64,000 bases of DNA from Jannaschia sp. M317 (GCF_025141175.1 NZ_CP081157.1:1-64000); one strand, 5' to 3'. Shown: positions 43,851-53,489, numbered from the stretch's first letter. A program made the numbers and translations. Notes: a model not told the origin generated them from the letters alone.

Positions 43851-45977
43851 ATGCCCATCACCAAGACCGCCCTGCCCGAGCTGACCGACACCGCCATCGC
43901 GCTGAAGGACCTGACCCTGCACCCGCTCAACGCCCGCGCGGGCTCGCCCGATGCCTACGAGGCCGACGACATTCCCGTGCTGGCCGCGTCCATCGCCGCG
44001 CTCGGCCTGCTGAACCCGCTCATCGTCCAGAAGACGGAGGTGGACGGTAAGCCCGCCTGGGGCGTGCTGGCCGGGGGCCGTCGCCTCGCGGCCATGCGCC
44101 AACTCTGTGAGGACAAGAACGCGAAGGGCTGGACTGCGCGCGCCAAGATCGCCTGCCGCACCATCGGCGACGATGTGGCGGCCGCCACCGCGATCACCGT
44201 GGCAGAGAACGTCACGCAGGCACCTATGGACCCGCTCGACGAGTTCGAGGCCTTCGCGCGGATGATGGAAACCGGCGGGCACGACATCGACTCCATCGCC
44301 GCGCTCTTCGGCGTCGAGCGCCGCCGCGTGACCGAACGCCTGCGCTACGGTAGGGTGCATCCGGATATCCGCCGCGCGGCGCGGGCCAAGGATATCAGTC
44401 TGGACGTGATGAAGGCCTTCGCCGCGCATCCTGACCACGGCATGCAGTGGGCCGTCTTCGAGGCGACGGAAGGCCAGTACCGCCAGGCGTGGACGATCCG
44501 CGACCGGCTGGAGAAGGCCGGGATCAAACTGGGCTCCGGCCTGGGACGCTACGTCGAGGCGGAATACCGCGCCGCGGACGGGCCGATCACGGCGGATCTG
44601 ATCGTGGAGGACTCGGTGCTGACCGACGAGGCGTTGGTCGACCGGCTGCTGGTGGAGAAGCTGACGGCGCTCGCCAAGGCTGAGCGTGCGCGGCTCGGCT
44701 TCGCCTGGGCTGAGGGGCGGCGGACGGCCGACTACGAGGCGCTTCGGGTCTACGGGCGGACCTACCCGAGCGCGGTGGAGCCCGAGGGCTTGATGGCTGA
44801 GCGCGTCACGGAGATCGCCGACCGTCTGCTGGCCATCGACGAGTTGCGCGACGCGGCGGAGGCGAACGATGACGGCACCGACTTCGACGCGCTGGAGAAC
44901 GAGTACGAGGCCCTGCAGCAGGAGCACGACGAGCTGACGACGGGCTACGGTCCCGAGCAGCTGGAGAAGGCTGGGGTGATCGCCCACTGGCGCTACGACG
45001 GCCCGCAGGTGATCTATGGCCTGATCCGTCCCGAGGACATGGCCCTGGCCGAGGGAAAGGCGACACCCGTCGGTGCGACCAAGGCTGACGGTGCCGCGCC
45101 TGGCCCCGAGGGAGACGCCGACGAGGGCACTGCGCCGCTGGAGGTTGCCGCCTCGCTTGCCGCCGACCTGCGCACGGAGCGCGCGGTCGTCATCGGCGCA
45201 GGGCTCGCGGCCGATCCGGCGCTGGCGCAGGATCTGGCCCTGTTCAAGATCGTCTCCGATCTCTGGAACGCCCACGGCACGCGGATCTCCTGGTCCATGG
45301 GCGTGACGGCGACACGAGGCGAGCGTCCACACGGCAAGCCCGACGGCATGGACCAAGGATCGACGGAGGCTATCGCCGCGTTGCGCGACGGCGTCGACCT
45401 AACATGGTCGGACGGGGCGCAATCAGTGACCGAACGCTTCGAACGCTTCCGGCTCCTGGACCGGGAGATGAAGGCCCGCATCGTCGGCGTGGTCATGGCC
45501 GAGGCGATCGCGCCTTCAGAATTGGCCCATGGCGAGACGCTGCTGACCCACGTCGCCCATCAGGTCGTGCCCGACATGCGCGCGGTCTGGCGCCCCACCG
45601 GAGAGGCGTTCTTCGGGCGGATCAAAAAGGCGCAGCTCCTGCACCTTCTGGCGACCGACCTGAAGCAGCCCGAAGAGGCCGCGCGTCTCGCCACCGCGAA
45701 GAAGGTCGACATCGTGGACTATCTCGACCGGCTCTTCGCTGCGCCCTTCGCGACGCTGACGCCTGAGCAGCGTGAGGCGGTCGAGACCTGGTGCCCGCCG
45801 GGCATGGCGATCCCCGGACTGCGCGAGCGCCATTGCATCGAGGTCGCGGATACCACGAATGCGGTCGAGGCGGAGATCGAAGACGACGACGAGACGTTCG
45901 ACATCGATCCCGATGAGCAGTTCGGTGTGGGCGATGAGGATCGCTCGGAGGAGATCCCCGAACCCGAGGCAGCCTGA
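43851..45977 (+). CDS. ParB/RepB/Spo0J-like nuclease-domain protein
   Basis: A 708-residue protein. A ParB N-terminal domain (LHPLNARAGSPDAYEADDI, ALGLLNPLIV, GVLAGGRRLAAMRQL) is followed by a KorB-like HTH (DIDSIAALFGVERRRVTERL). The remaining 450 residues are unusual, with an acidic Asp/Glu-rich end (EIEDDDETFDIDPDEQFG). No ParA is nearby and the length far exceeds a partition ParB, so this belongs to the long plasmid ParB-like family, possibly a regulator or CTP-dependent DNA-loading factor. The ATG at 43851 follows GGAGACGAG. Confidence 0.8.
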   Translation: MPITKTALPELTDTAIALKDLTLHPLNARAGSPDAYEADDIPVLAASIAALGLLNPLIVQKTEVDGKPAWGVLAGGRRLAAMRQLCEDKNAKGWTARAKIACRTIGDDVAAATAITVAENVTQAPMDPLDEFEAFARMMETGGHDIDSIAALFGVERRRVTERLRYGRVHPDIRRAARAKDISLDVMKAFAAHPDHGMQWAVFEATEGQYRQAWTIRDRLEKAGIKLGSGLGRYVEAEYRAADGPITADLIVEDSVLTDEALVDRLLVEKLTALAKAERARLGFAWAEGRRTADYEALRVYGRTYPSAVEPEGLMAERVTEIADRLLAIDELRDAAEANDDGTDFDALENEYEALQQEHDELTTGYGPEQLEKAGVIAHWRYDGPQVIYGLIRPEDMALAEGKATPVGATKADGAAPGPEGDADEGTAPLEVAASLAADLRTERAVVIGAGLAADPALAQDLALFKIVSDLWNAHGTRISWSMGVTATRGERPHGKPDGMDQGSTEAIAALRDGVDLTWSDGAQSVTERFERFRLLDREMKARIVGVVMAEAIAPSELAHGETLLTHVAHQVVPDMRAVWRPTGEAFFGRIKKAQLLHLLATDLKQPEEAARLATAKKVDIVDYLDRLFAAPFATLTPEQREAVETWCPPGMAIPGLRERHCIEVADTTNAVEAEIEDDDETFDIDPDEQFGVGDEDRSEEIPEPEAA

Positions 45978-46018
45978 CGTTCCACCGCTCCGCCTACCGA
46001 AGCCGTCCCGCCCGCAAA

Positions 46019-46062
46019 GGGAAGGGGCGGCTTCCTTCCGTGGGGAACCTGATCCCGAACGG
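46019..46062 (+). promoter_or_regulatory. Two-hairpin leader 5
   Basis: Hairpin 1: GGAAG/CTTCC within 46019-46035. Hairpin 2: outer stem CCGT/ACGG and inner GGGA/TCCC (46038-46062). GGAGAG follows, then the ATG at 46073. Confidence 0.55.
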
Positions 46063-46072
46063 AGAGACCCCC

Positions 46073-49000
46073 ATGAAGCGCCGTGACATCCCGACCCTGC
46101 TGACCCGCCTGACCGCCGACCTCGCTGCGGGCGATCTCACTACGCCCGCGCTCGCCGCACATATGACAGACGTCACCGGCGGGACCGACGCCGCTGGCGC
46201 GTGGTCCTGGCGTCAGGCTTACGACCTCGTGCAGGCCGCGGCGATCCTGGCGGACCGGAAGGACGACGCGAGGGATCCCGCCACGCGCCTAGCGCGTCTG
46301 ACCGGCGCCGCAGACGCACGCGCGACCGAGACGCGCCGCTCGGAGACGCAGGTCCGGCTGCAGCAATTCTCCACGCCCCTGCCCTACGCCCTTGTCGCCG
46401 CCGTCGCGGCCGCGATCCGGCCGGGCGACGTCGTGCTGGAGCCCTCCGCCGGGACCGGCGCGCTCGCCCACATGGCACGGCGCTCGGGCGGCTACGTCGT
46501 CCTCAACGAGCTGGACCCGTTCCGAGCCGCCGTCCTGCAGGAGCTGTTCGGGGCAAGACCTACCCGGTACGACGCCGAGCATATCGACGATCTCATGGAT
46601 CGGGCGACGCTCGCAGACGTCGTCCTGATGAACCCGCCCTTCTCGTCCTCGGCCGTTCGCGCAGGTGATCCGACCATCGCGCTGCGGCACGCGCTCTCGG
46701 CCGCCAAGCGCCTCGCCCCCGGCGGACGGCTCGTTGCGATCCTGCCGCTCGCCGCTTGCGCTGCGCGCCAGCCCGTGCTCTGGGCCCGGCTGATGGAGCG
46801 GGTCGCGCCCCGGCTGCACCTCGTCCTGCTCGGCGCGGTCTACCGCAAGATGGGCACCGGCGTGGAGACCGCGCTGCTCGTGGCGGATCGCGTGGATGAC
46901 AGTGCGAAGGCGGAGACTCCGATCCCCCCTGAGCCGGTCGAGGATCTGGAGGCCGCACTGCGTACCGTCCGAACCCGCCTGCCGGAGCGCCCTGCTCGCG
47001 AGCCCCGCGCTGCGCCGACCGATCCCTCACCGATCCGCCCGGCCTCATGCGCTTCCGATACTGCTTTGAGGCGCCCGCGTCCCTCGACGCCGCCTGCCGC
47101 CCCGGCTCGGTCCAGCGCCCCGACACCGATCCTCTTCGCCGTCTTCGACACGCCCCGCGCCAACGAGGCGGTCTCTGACGTCTACGCCCGCTACGCCCCG
47201 CAGCGGATCGAGATCGCGGGCGCGGTAGATCACCCCTCGCCCCTAGTCGAGAGCGTCGCGATGGCCGCCGTCGCCCCGCCCGTGCCGGTCTTCCCGGAGG
47301 GCGGCGGCCCTGCCCTGCCCCCATCGATCATCGCCAACGGCGCGCTGTCGGCCGCGCAACTGGAGACGGTAGTGATGGCGGACGCTGCGCATTCCATCGA
47401 CTTGCCTGGCCGCTTTACCGCCTCCGACGATTGGACCGAAATCGAGCCCGCTCACGAGGGCGCAGCCGAAGCCACCGCCTACCGCCAAGGCTACTTCCTC
47501 GGCGACGGCACCGGCGCGGGCAAGGGGCGCCAGGTGGCCGGGATCGTCATGGCGGGCTGGCTCGCCGGACGGACGCGGGCGGTGTGGATCAGTAAGTCGA
47601 AAACCCTGATCGAGGACGCCGTGCGCGACTGGATGGATCTCGGCGGCGCGCCAACGGACATCGTGCCGCTCGAGCGCTGGAAGCCCGACGAGGACATCAT
47701 CCTGCATCGTGGCATCCTGTTTCTTACATATGCGACCCTGCGCAGCATCGGAAAGTCAGGCCGCTCGCGGCTGGAACAGCTGGTGGAATGGTGCGGGACC
47801 GACTTCGAGGGCGTCCTCGCGTTCGACGAGGCGCATGCGATGGCGAACGCCGCCGGCTCCTCGGATGGCGCGCGCGGCGGCACGGCGCCCTCGCAGCAGG
47901 GCGTGGCAGGCCTGCGGCTGCAGCTCGCCCTGTCCCGTGCTCGCGTCCTTTACGTCTCAGCCACCGGTGCCACGAACGTCTCGAACCTCGCCTACGCCAC
48001 GCGGCTCGGTCTCTGGGGGCCGGGCCAGGCCTACCCTTTCGCCACGCGCGAGGACTTTGTTGCGGCCATGGTCGCGGGCGGCGTCGCGGCGATGGAGGTG
48101 GTCGCGCGGGACCTGAAGACTCTTGGGCTCTACGCGGCTCGGGCGCTCAGCTTCGAGGGCGTCGAATACGACATCCTCGAGCACCGACTGTCCGATGACG
48201 AGCGGGCGGTCTACGACCGCTTCGCGAGCGCATTCAAGGTGATACACGCCAATCTTCATGCCGCTTTGGAGGCCACCGGCATCGTCGACGAAGAGAGCGG
48301 CGTAACCGCCGGAGCGGCGAAGGCCTCCGCCCTGTCGCGCTTCGAGAGCATGAAGCAGCGCTTCTTCGGTCATGTCCTGAACGGGTTCAAGGCGGGTACG
48401 CTTATCAAGGCTTTGGAGGACGATCTTGAAGCTGGCTGGGCGCCCGTCGTACAGATCGTCTCCACCGGCGAGAGCCATCTCGACCGCGCCATCGAGGCGC
48501 TCGACGGCGACGACCTGACCGAGGCGGCGCTGACGCCGAAGGAGGTCGTGGTCCACTGGCTACAGACGGCCTTCCCGATCCAGGCGCATCAGCTCGTCGA
48601 AATCGAAGGCCAGATGGTTGCCGAGCGGCTGACCGATGCCGAGGGACGCCCGGTGGTCAGCCGAGAGGCGGAGGCGCTGCGGGACGCCGCCCTGATGGAA
48701 CTCTACACCGTCGCTCCGATCCCGTCGGTCCTCGACCGGCTCGTCTGGCACTTCGGCGAAGACCGGCTGGCGGAGGTCACGGGGCGCTCGAAGCGCTCGA
48801 TCCGCCTGCCTGACGGCGCGCTGAAGGTGGTGCCGCGCTCCGGGTCGGCGAACTCGGCCGAGGCCGCGGCCTTCATGGCCGGGACGAAGGACGTCCTGCT
48901 CTTCACGGACGCGGGCGGGACCGGGCGCTCCTACCACGCCGCCGCGACGGCCGGGAACCGCGACCGTCGGCGTCGTCACTACCTTGTCGAGCCGGGCTGG

Positions 49001-50317
49001 CGCGCCGCCGAGGCGATCCAGGGGCTCGGGCGCACGCACCGCTCGGCGCAGGTCACGGCGCCCTGGTTCCGCGTCGTGACGACGGACGTGCACGGGGAGA
49101 AGCGGTTCACCTCGACCATCGCGCGACGGCTCGACACGCTGGGCGCCCTCACCCGCGGGCAGCGCGAGACGGGCAGCCAGAACCTGTTCCGCGCTTCCGA
49201 CAATCTGGAAAGCCCGATTGCCCGCCGGGCCCTCGTCGCCCACTACCACGAGCTGGTCCGGGGCACCTGTGAGGCTATGACCTACGAGACTTTCACCGAC
49301 TGGACGGCGCTGCGCCTGACCGACGCAGAGGGCGTCATGCTCGAGGACCTGCCCCCGGTGCAGCGCTACTTGAACCGCCTCCTCGCCCTGCCCATCGACA
49401 TGCAGAACGCCCTCTTCGGCGCGCTCGCCGCCAAGATCGAGCAGATCACCGAGCGAGCCCGCGCGAACGGCACGCTCGACGTCGGGATCGAGATGCTCCA
49501 CGCGGACCGCATCACCGTCGTCGAGGAGGCGGACCTGTGGACTTGTCCGAAGAGCAGGTCCGTGACCCGGACCGTCACGCTGGACTGCGAGAACGAGGTG
49601 CGCATCCCGGATGGCGCGACGGTTTTTCACGACCACGGCGCTCGCATGGCGCCCCGGCGCAACGCGGCCTCGGGCAAGGTCGCGCTGATCTCGAAGCGGC
49701 CGCAACAGGTGTTCGACGACGACGTGATGGCGGAGATCCGCGAGACGCGGCGCCCCACCGGGCGCGGGTCCATGACGGAAGAGGCCTTCGGTTCGTCGCA
49801 TTGGGAACCGATCGAGCCTGCGACCTTCGTTCGGCTGTGGGATACCGAGGTCGCAGACCTCCCCAAGGTCGAGACCCACCGGATCGTCTTGCTGACCGGC
49901 CTGCTATTGCCGATCTGGCGCGACATCCCGTCCGATAATGAGCGCATCTGGCGTGTCATGCCGGAGGACGGCGTCGCCCGCATCGGTCGGGCGATCTCGC
50001 CCGAGCAGGCCGTGGTGCTGGCGAGCCGGTTCCGGGGCGGCGAGACCACCCCTGCGGAGCTGGTCGCCGCTGCCATAGCGGGGGACGGGGCCGTCGATCT
50101 GGGCCGCGGGCTGACGCTGCGTGCCCGCCGCGTGGCGGGGACCAAGCGTCTAGAAGTCGAGGGCTGGCGACCGGAGCAGGTCGATGTGCTGAAGGCCGCG
50201 GGCTGCTTCACGGAGATCGTCGCCTATCAGCTTCGGGCATTCGTGCCCGTGGGCGACGGCGCGGCGGCGGTGATCGAAGCGATCCGGGCAGGCGGTGGCA
50301 TGAAAGTCGCCGCATAA
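46073..50317 (+). CDS. Methyltransferase plus strawberry-notch-like helicase fusion
   Basis: A 1414-residue protein. Residues 90-270 form an adenine-methyltransferase-like domain: VLEPSAGTGALAH and VVLMNPPFSSS (NPPF near 186). A proline-rich linker follows. From about 440 comes a strawberry-notch-type helicase: Walker A GDGTGAGKGRQ near 477 and Walker B LAFDEAHAM near 584. It also has VSATGATNVSNLAYATRLGLWG and late helicase motifs (DAGGTGRSYHAAAT, QGLGRTHRSAQ). It is probably used in plasmid DNA maintenance or against host restriction. The ATG at 46073 follows GGAGAGACC. Confidence 0.85.
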   Translation: MKRRDIPTLLTRLTADLAAGDLTTPALAAHMTDVTGGTDAAGAWSWRQAYDLVQAAAILADRKDDARDPATRLARLTGAADARATETRRSETQVRLQQFSTPLPYALVAAVAAAIRPGDVVLEPSAGTGALAHMARRSGGYVVLNELDPFRAAVLQELFGARPTRYDAEHIDDLMDRATLADVVLMNPPFSSSAVRAGDPTIALRHALSAAKRLAPGGRLVAILPLAACAARQPVLWARLMERVAPRLHLVLLGAVYRKMGTGVETALLVADRVDDSAKAETPIPPEPVEDLEAALRTVRTRLPERPAREPRAAPTDPSPIRPASCASDTALRRPRPSTPPAAPARSSAPTPILFAVFDTPRANEAVSDVYARYAPQRIEIAGAVDHPSPLVESVAMAAVAPPVPVFPEGGGPALPPSIIANGALSAAQLETVVMADAAHSIDLPGRFTASDDWTEIEPAHEGAAEATAYRQGYFLGDGTGAGKGRQVAGIVMAGWLAGRTRAVWISKSKTLIEDAVRDWMDLGGAPTDIVPLERWKPDEDIILHRGILFLTYATLRSIGKSGRSRLEQLVEWCGTDFEGVLAFDEAHAMANAAGSSDGARGGTAPSQQGVAGLRLQLALSRARVLYVSATGATNVSNLAYATRLGLWGPGQAYPFATREDFVAAMVAGGVAAMEVVARDLKTLGLYAARALSFEGVEYDILEHRLSDDERAVYDRFASAFKVIHANLHAALEATGIVDEESGVTAGAAKASALSRFESMKQRFFGHVLNGFKAGTLIKALEDDLEAGWAPVVQIVSTGESHLDRAIEALDGDDLTEAALTPKEVVVHWLQTAFPIQAHQLVEIEGQMVAERLTDAEGRPVVSREAEALRDAALMELYTVAPIPSVLDRLVWHFGEDRLAEVTGRSKRSIRLPDGALKVVPRSGSANSAEAAAFMAGTKDVLLFTDAGGTGRSYHAAATAGNRDRRRRHYLVEPGWRAAEAIQGLGRTHRSAQVTAPWFRVVTTDVHGEKRFTSTIARRLDTLGALTRGQRETGSQNLFRASDNLESPIARRALVAHYHELVRGTCEAMTYETFTDWTALRLTDAEGVMLEDLPPVQRYLNRLLALPIDMQNALFGALAAKIEQITERARANGTLDVGIEMLHADRITVVEEADLWTCPKSRSVTRTVTLDCENEVRIPDGATVFHDHGARMAPRRNAASGKVALISKRPQQVFDDDVMAEIRETRRPTGRGSMTEEAFGSSHWEPIEPATFVRLWDTEVADLPKVETHRIVLLTGLLLPIWRDIPSDNERIWRVMPEDGVARIGRAISPEQAVVLASRFRGGETTPAELVAAAIAGDGAVDLGRGLTLRARRVAGTKRLEVEGWRPEQVDVLKAAGCFTEIVAYQLRAFVPVGDGAAAVIEAIRAGGGMKVAA

Positions 50318-50404
50318 GCCCTTGATCCGAAGCGCGAGCAGTTCGGACTGGACCGATCGCTCACTCTCTGGGACTCTGCAGATGTTCTCATCGGAGACGC
50401 ACCC

Positions 50405-50701
50405 ATGCCACGACGATCCAAGCCTGCGCCGCAGGACGCCCAGATCGAGATGTTCCCCGCCCGCCTGCGCCTCGTGCGCGAGGCGGCCGAGGAGAACGTC
50501 CACCGCTATTACGCGCTGGAGGTCCAGCCCGACCTATTCGGCGGGGCCTCCCTCGTCCGGGCCTGGGGCCGGATCGGGCTCAGCCGAACGACGCGGATCG
50601 AGCTGCATGCCGACGAGGGACAGGCGATCGACGCCCTGCGCGACTGGGAGACCGCCAAGCGCAAGCGCGGCTACGCAACGGACACGAACCACGGGCGATG
50701 A
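50405..50701 (+). CDS. WGR-domain protein
   Basis: A 98-residue protein consisting of one WGR domain: YYALEVQPDLFGGASLVRAWGRIGLSRTTRIE, with the name-giving W-G-R. WGR domains bind nucleic acid in PARPs and stand alone on many alphaproteobacterial plasmids. It has no hairpin leader of the kind found elsewhere in the block. It ends 10 bases before the next gene. Confidence 0.8.
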   Translation: MPRRSKPAPQDAQIEMFPARLRLVREAAEENVHRYYALEVQPDLFGGASLVRAWGRIGLSRTTRIELHADEGQAIDALRDWETAKRKRGYATDTNHGR

Positions 50702-50711
50702 GGAGACCGAC

Positions 50712-51245
50712 ATGTCGAAGACCACCAAGAAGCCCCGCCGCCCCATCTGGGAGCGCGCCCAGATGTTCATTGCCTTCCACCGGGACCCGGAGCGGAAGAA
50801 ACGCGAGACGCCCTACCTCTGGCCGCCCAAGGATGCGAGCGCGGGGCTGCGCGCCGAAACCTCCGATCAGGAAACCTTCGTCCATCTGCGCGGCCCCGAC
50901 CGCGCGGACGACGTGCAGCTCAAGCTCCGTCCGAACGCGATCATCGCGCGGCGCGAGCCGGGGCGCGGCTGGTCGGGGATCGAGGTGGGCGACCACTCGG
51001 TGCGCGTCCTTGTCGGCGACGTCTGGATCGAGATCGACCCGATGGGCGCAGTCAAGCGCGAGGCCGACGATGGAGCCTCGACCACCTTCCTCGAGTTCGA
51101 CGGCTCGATCATCCAGCTGACCGAGGATGCGGAGGTCTGCGTGTCCGGGAACGGCGAGCGGATCACCCGGCGGACGCCCGGGCGGCTGGACGTCGTGACG
51201 GGCGACGGGATCATGTCTTCTCCGCGGAAGCGGATCGGGAAGTAG
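50712..51245 (+). CDS. Hypothetical plasmid protein
   Basis: A 177-residue protein. A basic start (MSKTTKKPRRPIWERAQMF) is followed by a beta-rich body (VLVGDVWIEIDPMGAVKREADDG, then CVSGNGERITRRTPGRLDVV) that looks like repeated beta strands. The family is not recognised. The ATG at 50712 follows GAGGAGACC. It probably forms one transcript with the WGR gene. Confidence 0.55.
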   Translation: MSKTTKKPRRPIWERAQMFIAFHRDPERKKRETPYLWPPKDASAGLRAETSDQETFVHLRGPDRADDVQLKLRPNAIIARREPGRGWSGIEVGDHSVRVLVGDVWIEIDPMGAVKREADDGASTTFLEFDGSIIQLTEDAEVCVSGNGERITRRTPGRLDVVTGDGIMSSPRKRIGK

Positions 51246-51321
51246 GGGTCGAGGTCTGCTATGAGCCCAATCTGTCGAATGCTACGGCCCGAACGAAGGG
51301 CAGCTATCGTCCTTGCAACCT

Positions 51322-51699
51322 TCATGCAGCTCCGGGCGCGACGTCATCCTCATCTAGGCGGTAGTTGCGACACGTTTCGATGCCTTCGGCCACCACGTCG
51401 AGCAGCGCCTCGGCATCGCGCAGAAGGTCGTCGATCTTTGGGCTGCTGATCTGGTAGCGAACAAAGCGCCCATCACGCCTGCTGATGACGAGGCCGCAAT
51501 CAAACAGGCATCGCAGATGATTAGAGACGTTGGGCTGCGTCAGGGCCGTGCGCCCGACGATCTCGTGGACCACCAGCGGCCCCTCTCGCAGGGCATCGAG
51601 GATCGCCAACCGGCTTGGGTCCGCGAGACCACGAAACAGCTTCGCCCGCCGCTCCGTATCTGTAACGGCGGAATTGCGGTCGGCGGCAATTTGTTCCAT
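51322..51699 (-). CDS. ArsR/SmtB metalloregulator (CmtR/CadC-like)
   Basis: A 125-residue repressor with a winged helix (VHEIVGRTALTQPNVSNHLRCLFDCGLVISRRDGRFVRYQ). The cysteine pair in LRCLFDCGLV within the recognition region and another cysteine in IETCRNYRL match the CmtR arrangement that senses Cd/Pb. It is divergent from a HMA-CDF transporter gene. A palindromic operator overlaps its start codon. Confidence 0.85.
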   Translation of the reverse strand: MEQIAADRNSAVTDTERRAKLFRGLADPSRLAILDALREGPLVVHEIVGRTALTQPNVSNHLRCLFDCGLVISRRDGRFVRYQISSPKIDDLLRDAEALLDVVAEGIETCRNYRLDEDDVAPGAA

Positions 51700-51717
51700 A
51701 TCACTATTCGCTGATAT
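51698..51717. promoter_or_regulatory. ArsR-type operator ATATCA-N8-TGATAT
   Basis: A perfect six-base inverted repeat with an 8-base spacer in the 56-base intergenic region. It overlaps the regulator's ATG and the promoter of the divergent transporter. Confidence 0.7.
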
Positions 51718-51755
51718 AATATTTCTCGACTTATCTTAGCAGGAGAAAAGCGAGC

Positions 51756-52607
51756 ATGGCCAACGCCCAAAACACCGGATCGGCTGCCGACGTCGCAACC
51801 TTCCGTTACCGCGTCTCCGGCATGGATTGCGCCAAGGATGCAGCCCAGATCGAGCGGGCTGCGCAGTCTGTCGGGGTCGCACCCGACGCGGTGAAGGTAT
51901 CTTCGGCGACCCACATTATGACCCTAAGCGTTCCCGAAGAAAGCCTGTCCAAGATCGAGCGGGTCGTGGAGACAACAGGTTACGGGTTCGACCGCATCGA
52001 GGGCGACGACGATGCACAGCAGGGGGCAGCCCATCAGGACCCGGCCTATCGACGCGCACTCTGGATCGTCGTGATCCTGAATGTGGGCTATGGCCTTGTC
52101 GAGATGGTCGGGGGTTTTTGGGCCGGGTCTCAGGCCGTGAAAGCTGACGCGCTCGATTTTCTTGGCGACGGCCTCATCACCTTTTTAGGCCTTCTGGCCA
52201 TCGGCTGGAGCCTCGTCTGGCGGGCGCGATCCGCCCTGATTCAAGGCATCTTCCTCGGCGTCCTTGGCCTCGGCGTGCTTGGAACGACAATCTGGCGTGC
52301 CTTCACCCAGACGATGCCAGATGCGGGCCTCATGGGGCTATTCGGCTTCATCGCCCTCGTGGTCAACGTTCTCGCCGTGCTGCCCCTGCTGCGGTTCCGT
52401 AAGGGGGACGCGAACATGCGGGCCGTGTGGCTGTTCTCGCGGAACGACGCCATCGGAAATGCCGCGGTCGTCGTTGCGGCCGGTCTCGTGGCATGGCTCG
52501 GAAGCGTTTGGCCCGACCTGATCGTCGCCTTCGGGATTGCCGGACTGTTCCTGCATTCATCTTGGTCGATTATCCGCGACGCGAGGGCCGATCTGAAGAC
52601 CGCCTGA
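51756..52607 (+). CDS. HMA-CDF fused cation transporter
   Basis: A 283-residue protein. Residues 1-85 form an HMA-like domain (FRYRVSGMDCAKDAAQIERAA) with a single cysteine in the metal loop. Residues 100-283 form a six-helix CDF-like domain: KADALDFLGDGLITF in helix 2 and SRNDAIGNAAVVVAAG in helix 5, with Asp/Asn in the transport positions. The C-terminal cytoplasmic domain of normal CDFs is absent. It probably exports Cd, Zn or Pb, controlled by the divergent CmtR-like repressor. The ATG at 51756 follows AGGAGAAAAG. Confidence 0.8.
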   Translation: MANAQNTGSAADVATFRYRVSGMDCAKDAAQIERAAQSVGVAPDAVKVSSATHIMTLSVPEESLSKIERVVETTGYGFDRIEGDDDAQQGAAHQDPAYRRALWIVVILNVGYGLVEMVGGFWAGSQAVKADALDFLGDGLITFLGLLAIGWSLVWRARSALIQGIFLGVLGLGVLGTTIWRAFTQTMPDAGLMGLFGFIALVVNVLAVLPLLRFRKGDANMRAVWLFSRNDAIGNAAVVVAAGLVAWLGSVWPDLIVAFGIAGLFLHSSWSIIRDARADLKTA

Positions 52608-52743
52608 GGGGGCCGCGCGGAAGCGGACGCTGGGCCGGAGCACCCAATGAGAGCAAAGTCTGCATGGCGGACATGGCGGGCGGGCCTCTATCGCTCACGT
52701 CCGAGCACGCAACGGAAAGAAGAGAGGGAGCTTCGCCTTGGGT

Positions 52744-52758
52744 GATCCGAACCGGATC
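52744..52758 (+). promoter_or_regulatory. Leader 6, second hairpin only clear
   Basis: GATCC/GGATC with a GAACC loop, preceded by GCCTTGGGTG as in the other leaders and followed by AGGAGAAGACCC before the ATG at 52785. Hairpin 1 is degenerate. Confidence 0.45.
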
Positions 52759-52784
52759 GGAAGAGAAACCCCAGGAGAAGACCC

Positions 52785-53489
52785 ATGATCACTGGAACCC
52801 TGACCCGGAACGCCGACGGCGAGACCTACAATCTGAGCGTGGCCACGCTCATGTTCGACATCGCGCATTTGCGCGTCGTGCCGAACGGCTACAAGAGCGC
52901 CGACAACCATCCCGACCACCACATCGAGGTCCGCACCCCGCGCGGCCGGGTGATGCGCGTGGGGTCCATGTGGGCGGCCACATCGAAGACGTCGAAGCGC
53001 GAGTACTTCCAAATCGCCTTGACCGACCAGATGGGGCGGACCTGGCGCATGAACGCGGTGCGCGACGAGGAGATGCCGAAGGACGTGTGGCGCATCGTGC
53101 CGCTGGCGGGCGGTGAGACCCGGCCGATCGCGCTGACGGGTCGGATCGAGACGCTGGACGACGGCAACCTCGCGGGCTTTATCGGCAGCTACGACTTCGA
53201 CATGGACTTCGTGGCGGTCGAGAATGCGCACAAGACCACCGATGACCACCCGGACTGGCACATCGAGGCGCGCTCGCCCGCGGGGCGGATCGTGCGGATG
53301 GGCTCGATCTGGCGGGCGACGTCGGAGCGGTCGGGCAACGCCTACCTCTCCATCGCTTTCCACGCGCCCATGGGGACGCAGCATCGGGCGAACGCCTTCC
53401 GTCGCGAGGACGAGGCGCCGGGGACCTACAAGGTCGTGGCGCTGATGCCGCTGGCCGAGGCCGACGGGAGGCTGGCGCTCGCAGCGTGA
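52785..53489 (+). CDS. Tandem DUF736 protein
   Basis: A 234-residue protein made of two DUF736 units. The first contains NHPDHHIEVRTPRGRVMRVGS and WAATSKTSKREYFQIAL; the second contains DHPDWHIEARSPAGRIVRMGS and WRATSERSGNAYLSIAF. The normal family member has one unit of about 100 residues. The family is very common on rhizobial and rhodobacterial plasmids and its function is unknown. The duplication is internal and in frame. The ATG at 52785 has AGGAGAAGACCC. Confidence 0.75.
   Translation: MITGTLTRNADGETYNLSVATLMFDIAHLRVVPNGYKSADNHPDHHIEVRTPRGRVMRVGSMWAATSKTSKREYFQIALTDQMGRTWRMNAVRDEEMPKDVWRIVPLAGGETRPIALTGRIETLDDGNLAGFIGSYDFDMDFVAVENAHKTTDDHPDWHIEARSPAGRIVRMGSIWRATSERSGNAYLSIAFHAPMGTQHRANAFRREDEAPGTYKVVALMPLAEADGRLALAA

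Noticed and set aside
43545..45356. A 603-residue frame antisense to the ParB-like gene
   Set aside because: It mirrors codon bias of the real gene; no recognisable motif.
43851..45977. A plasmid partition locus
   Set aside because: No ParA or parS-like repeats nearby and the protein is twice the length of a partition ParB.
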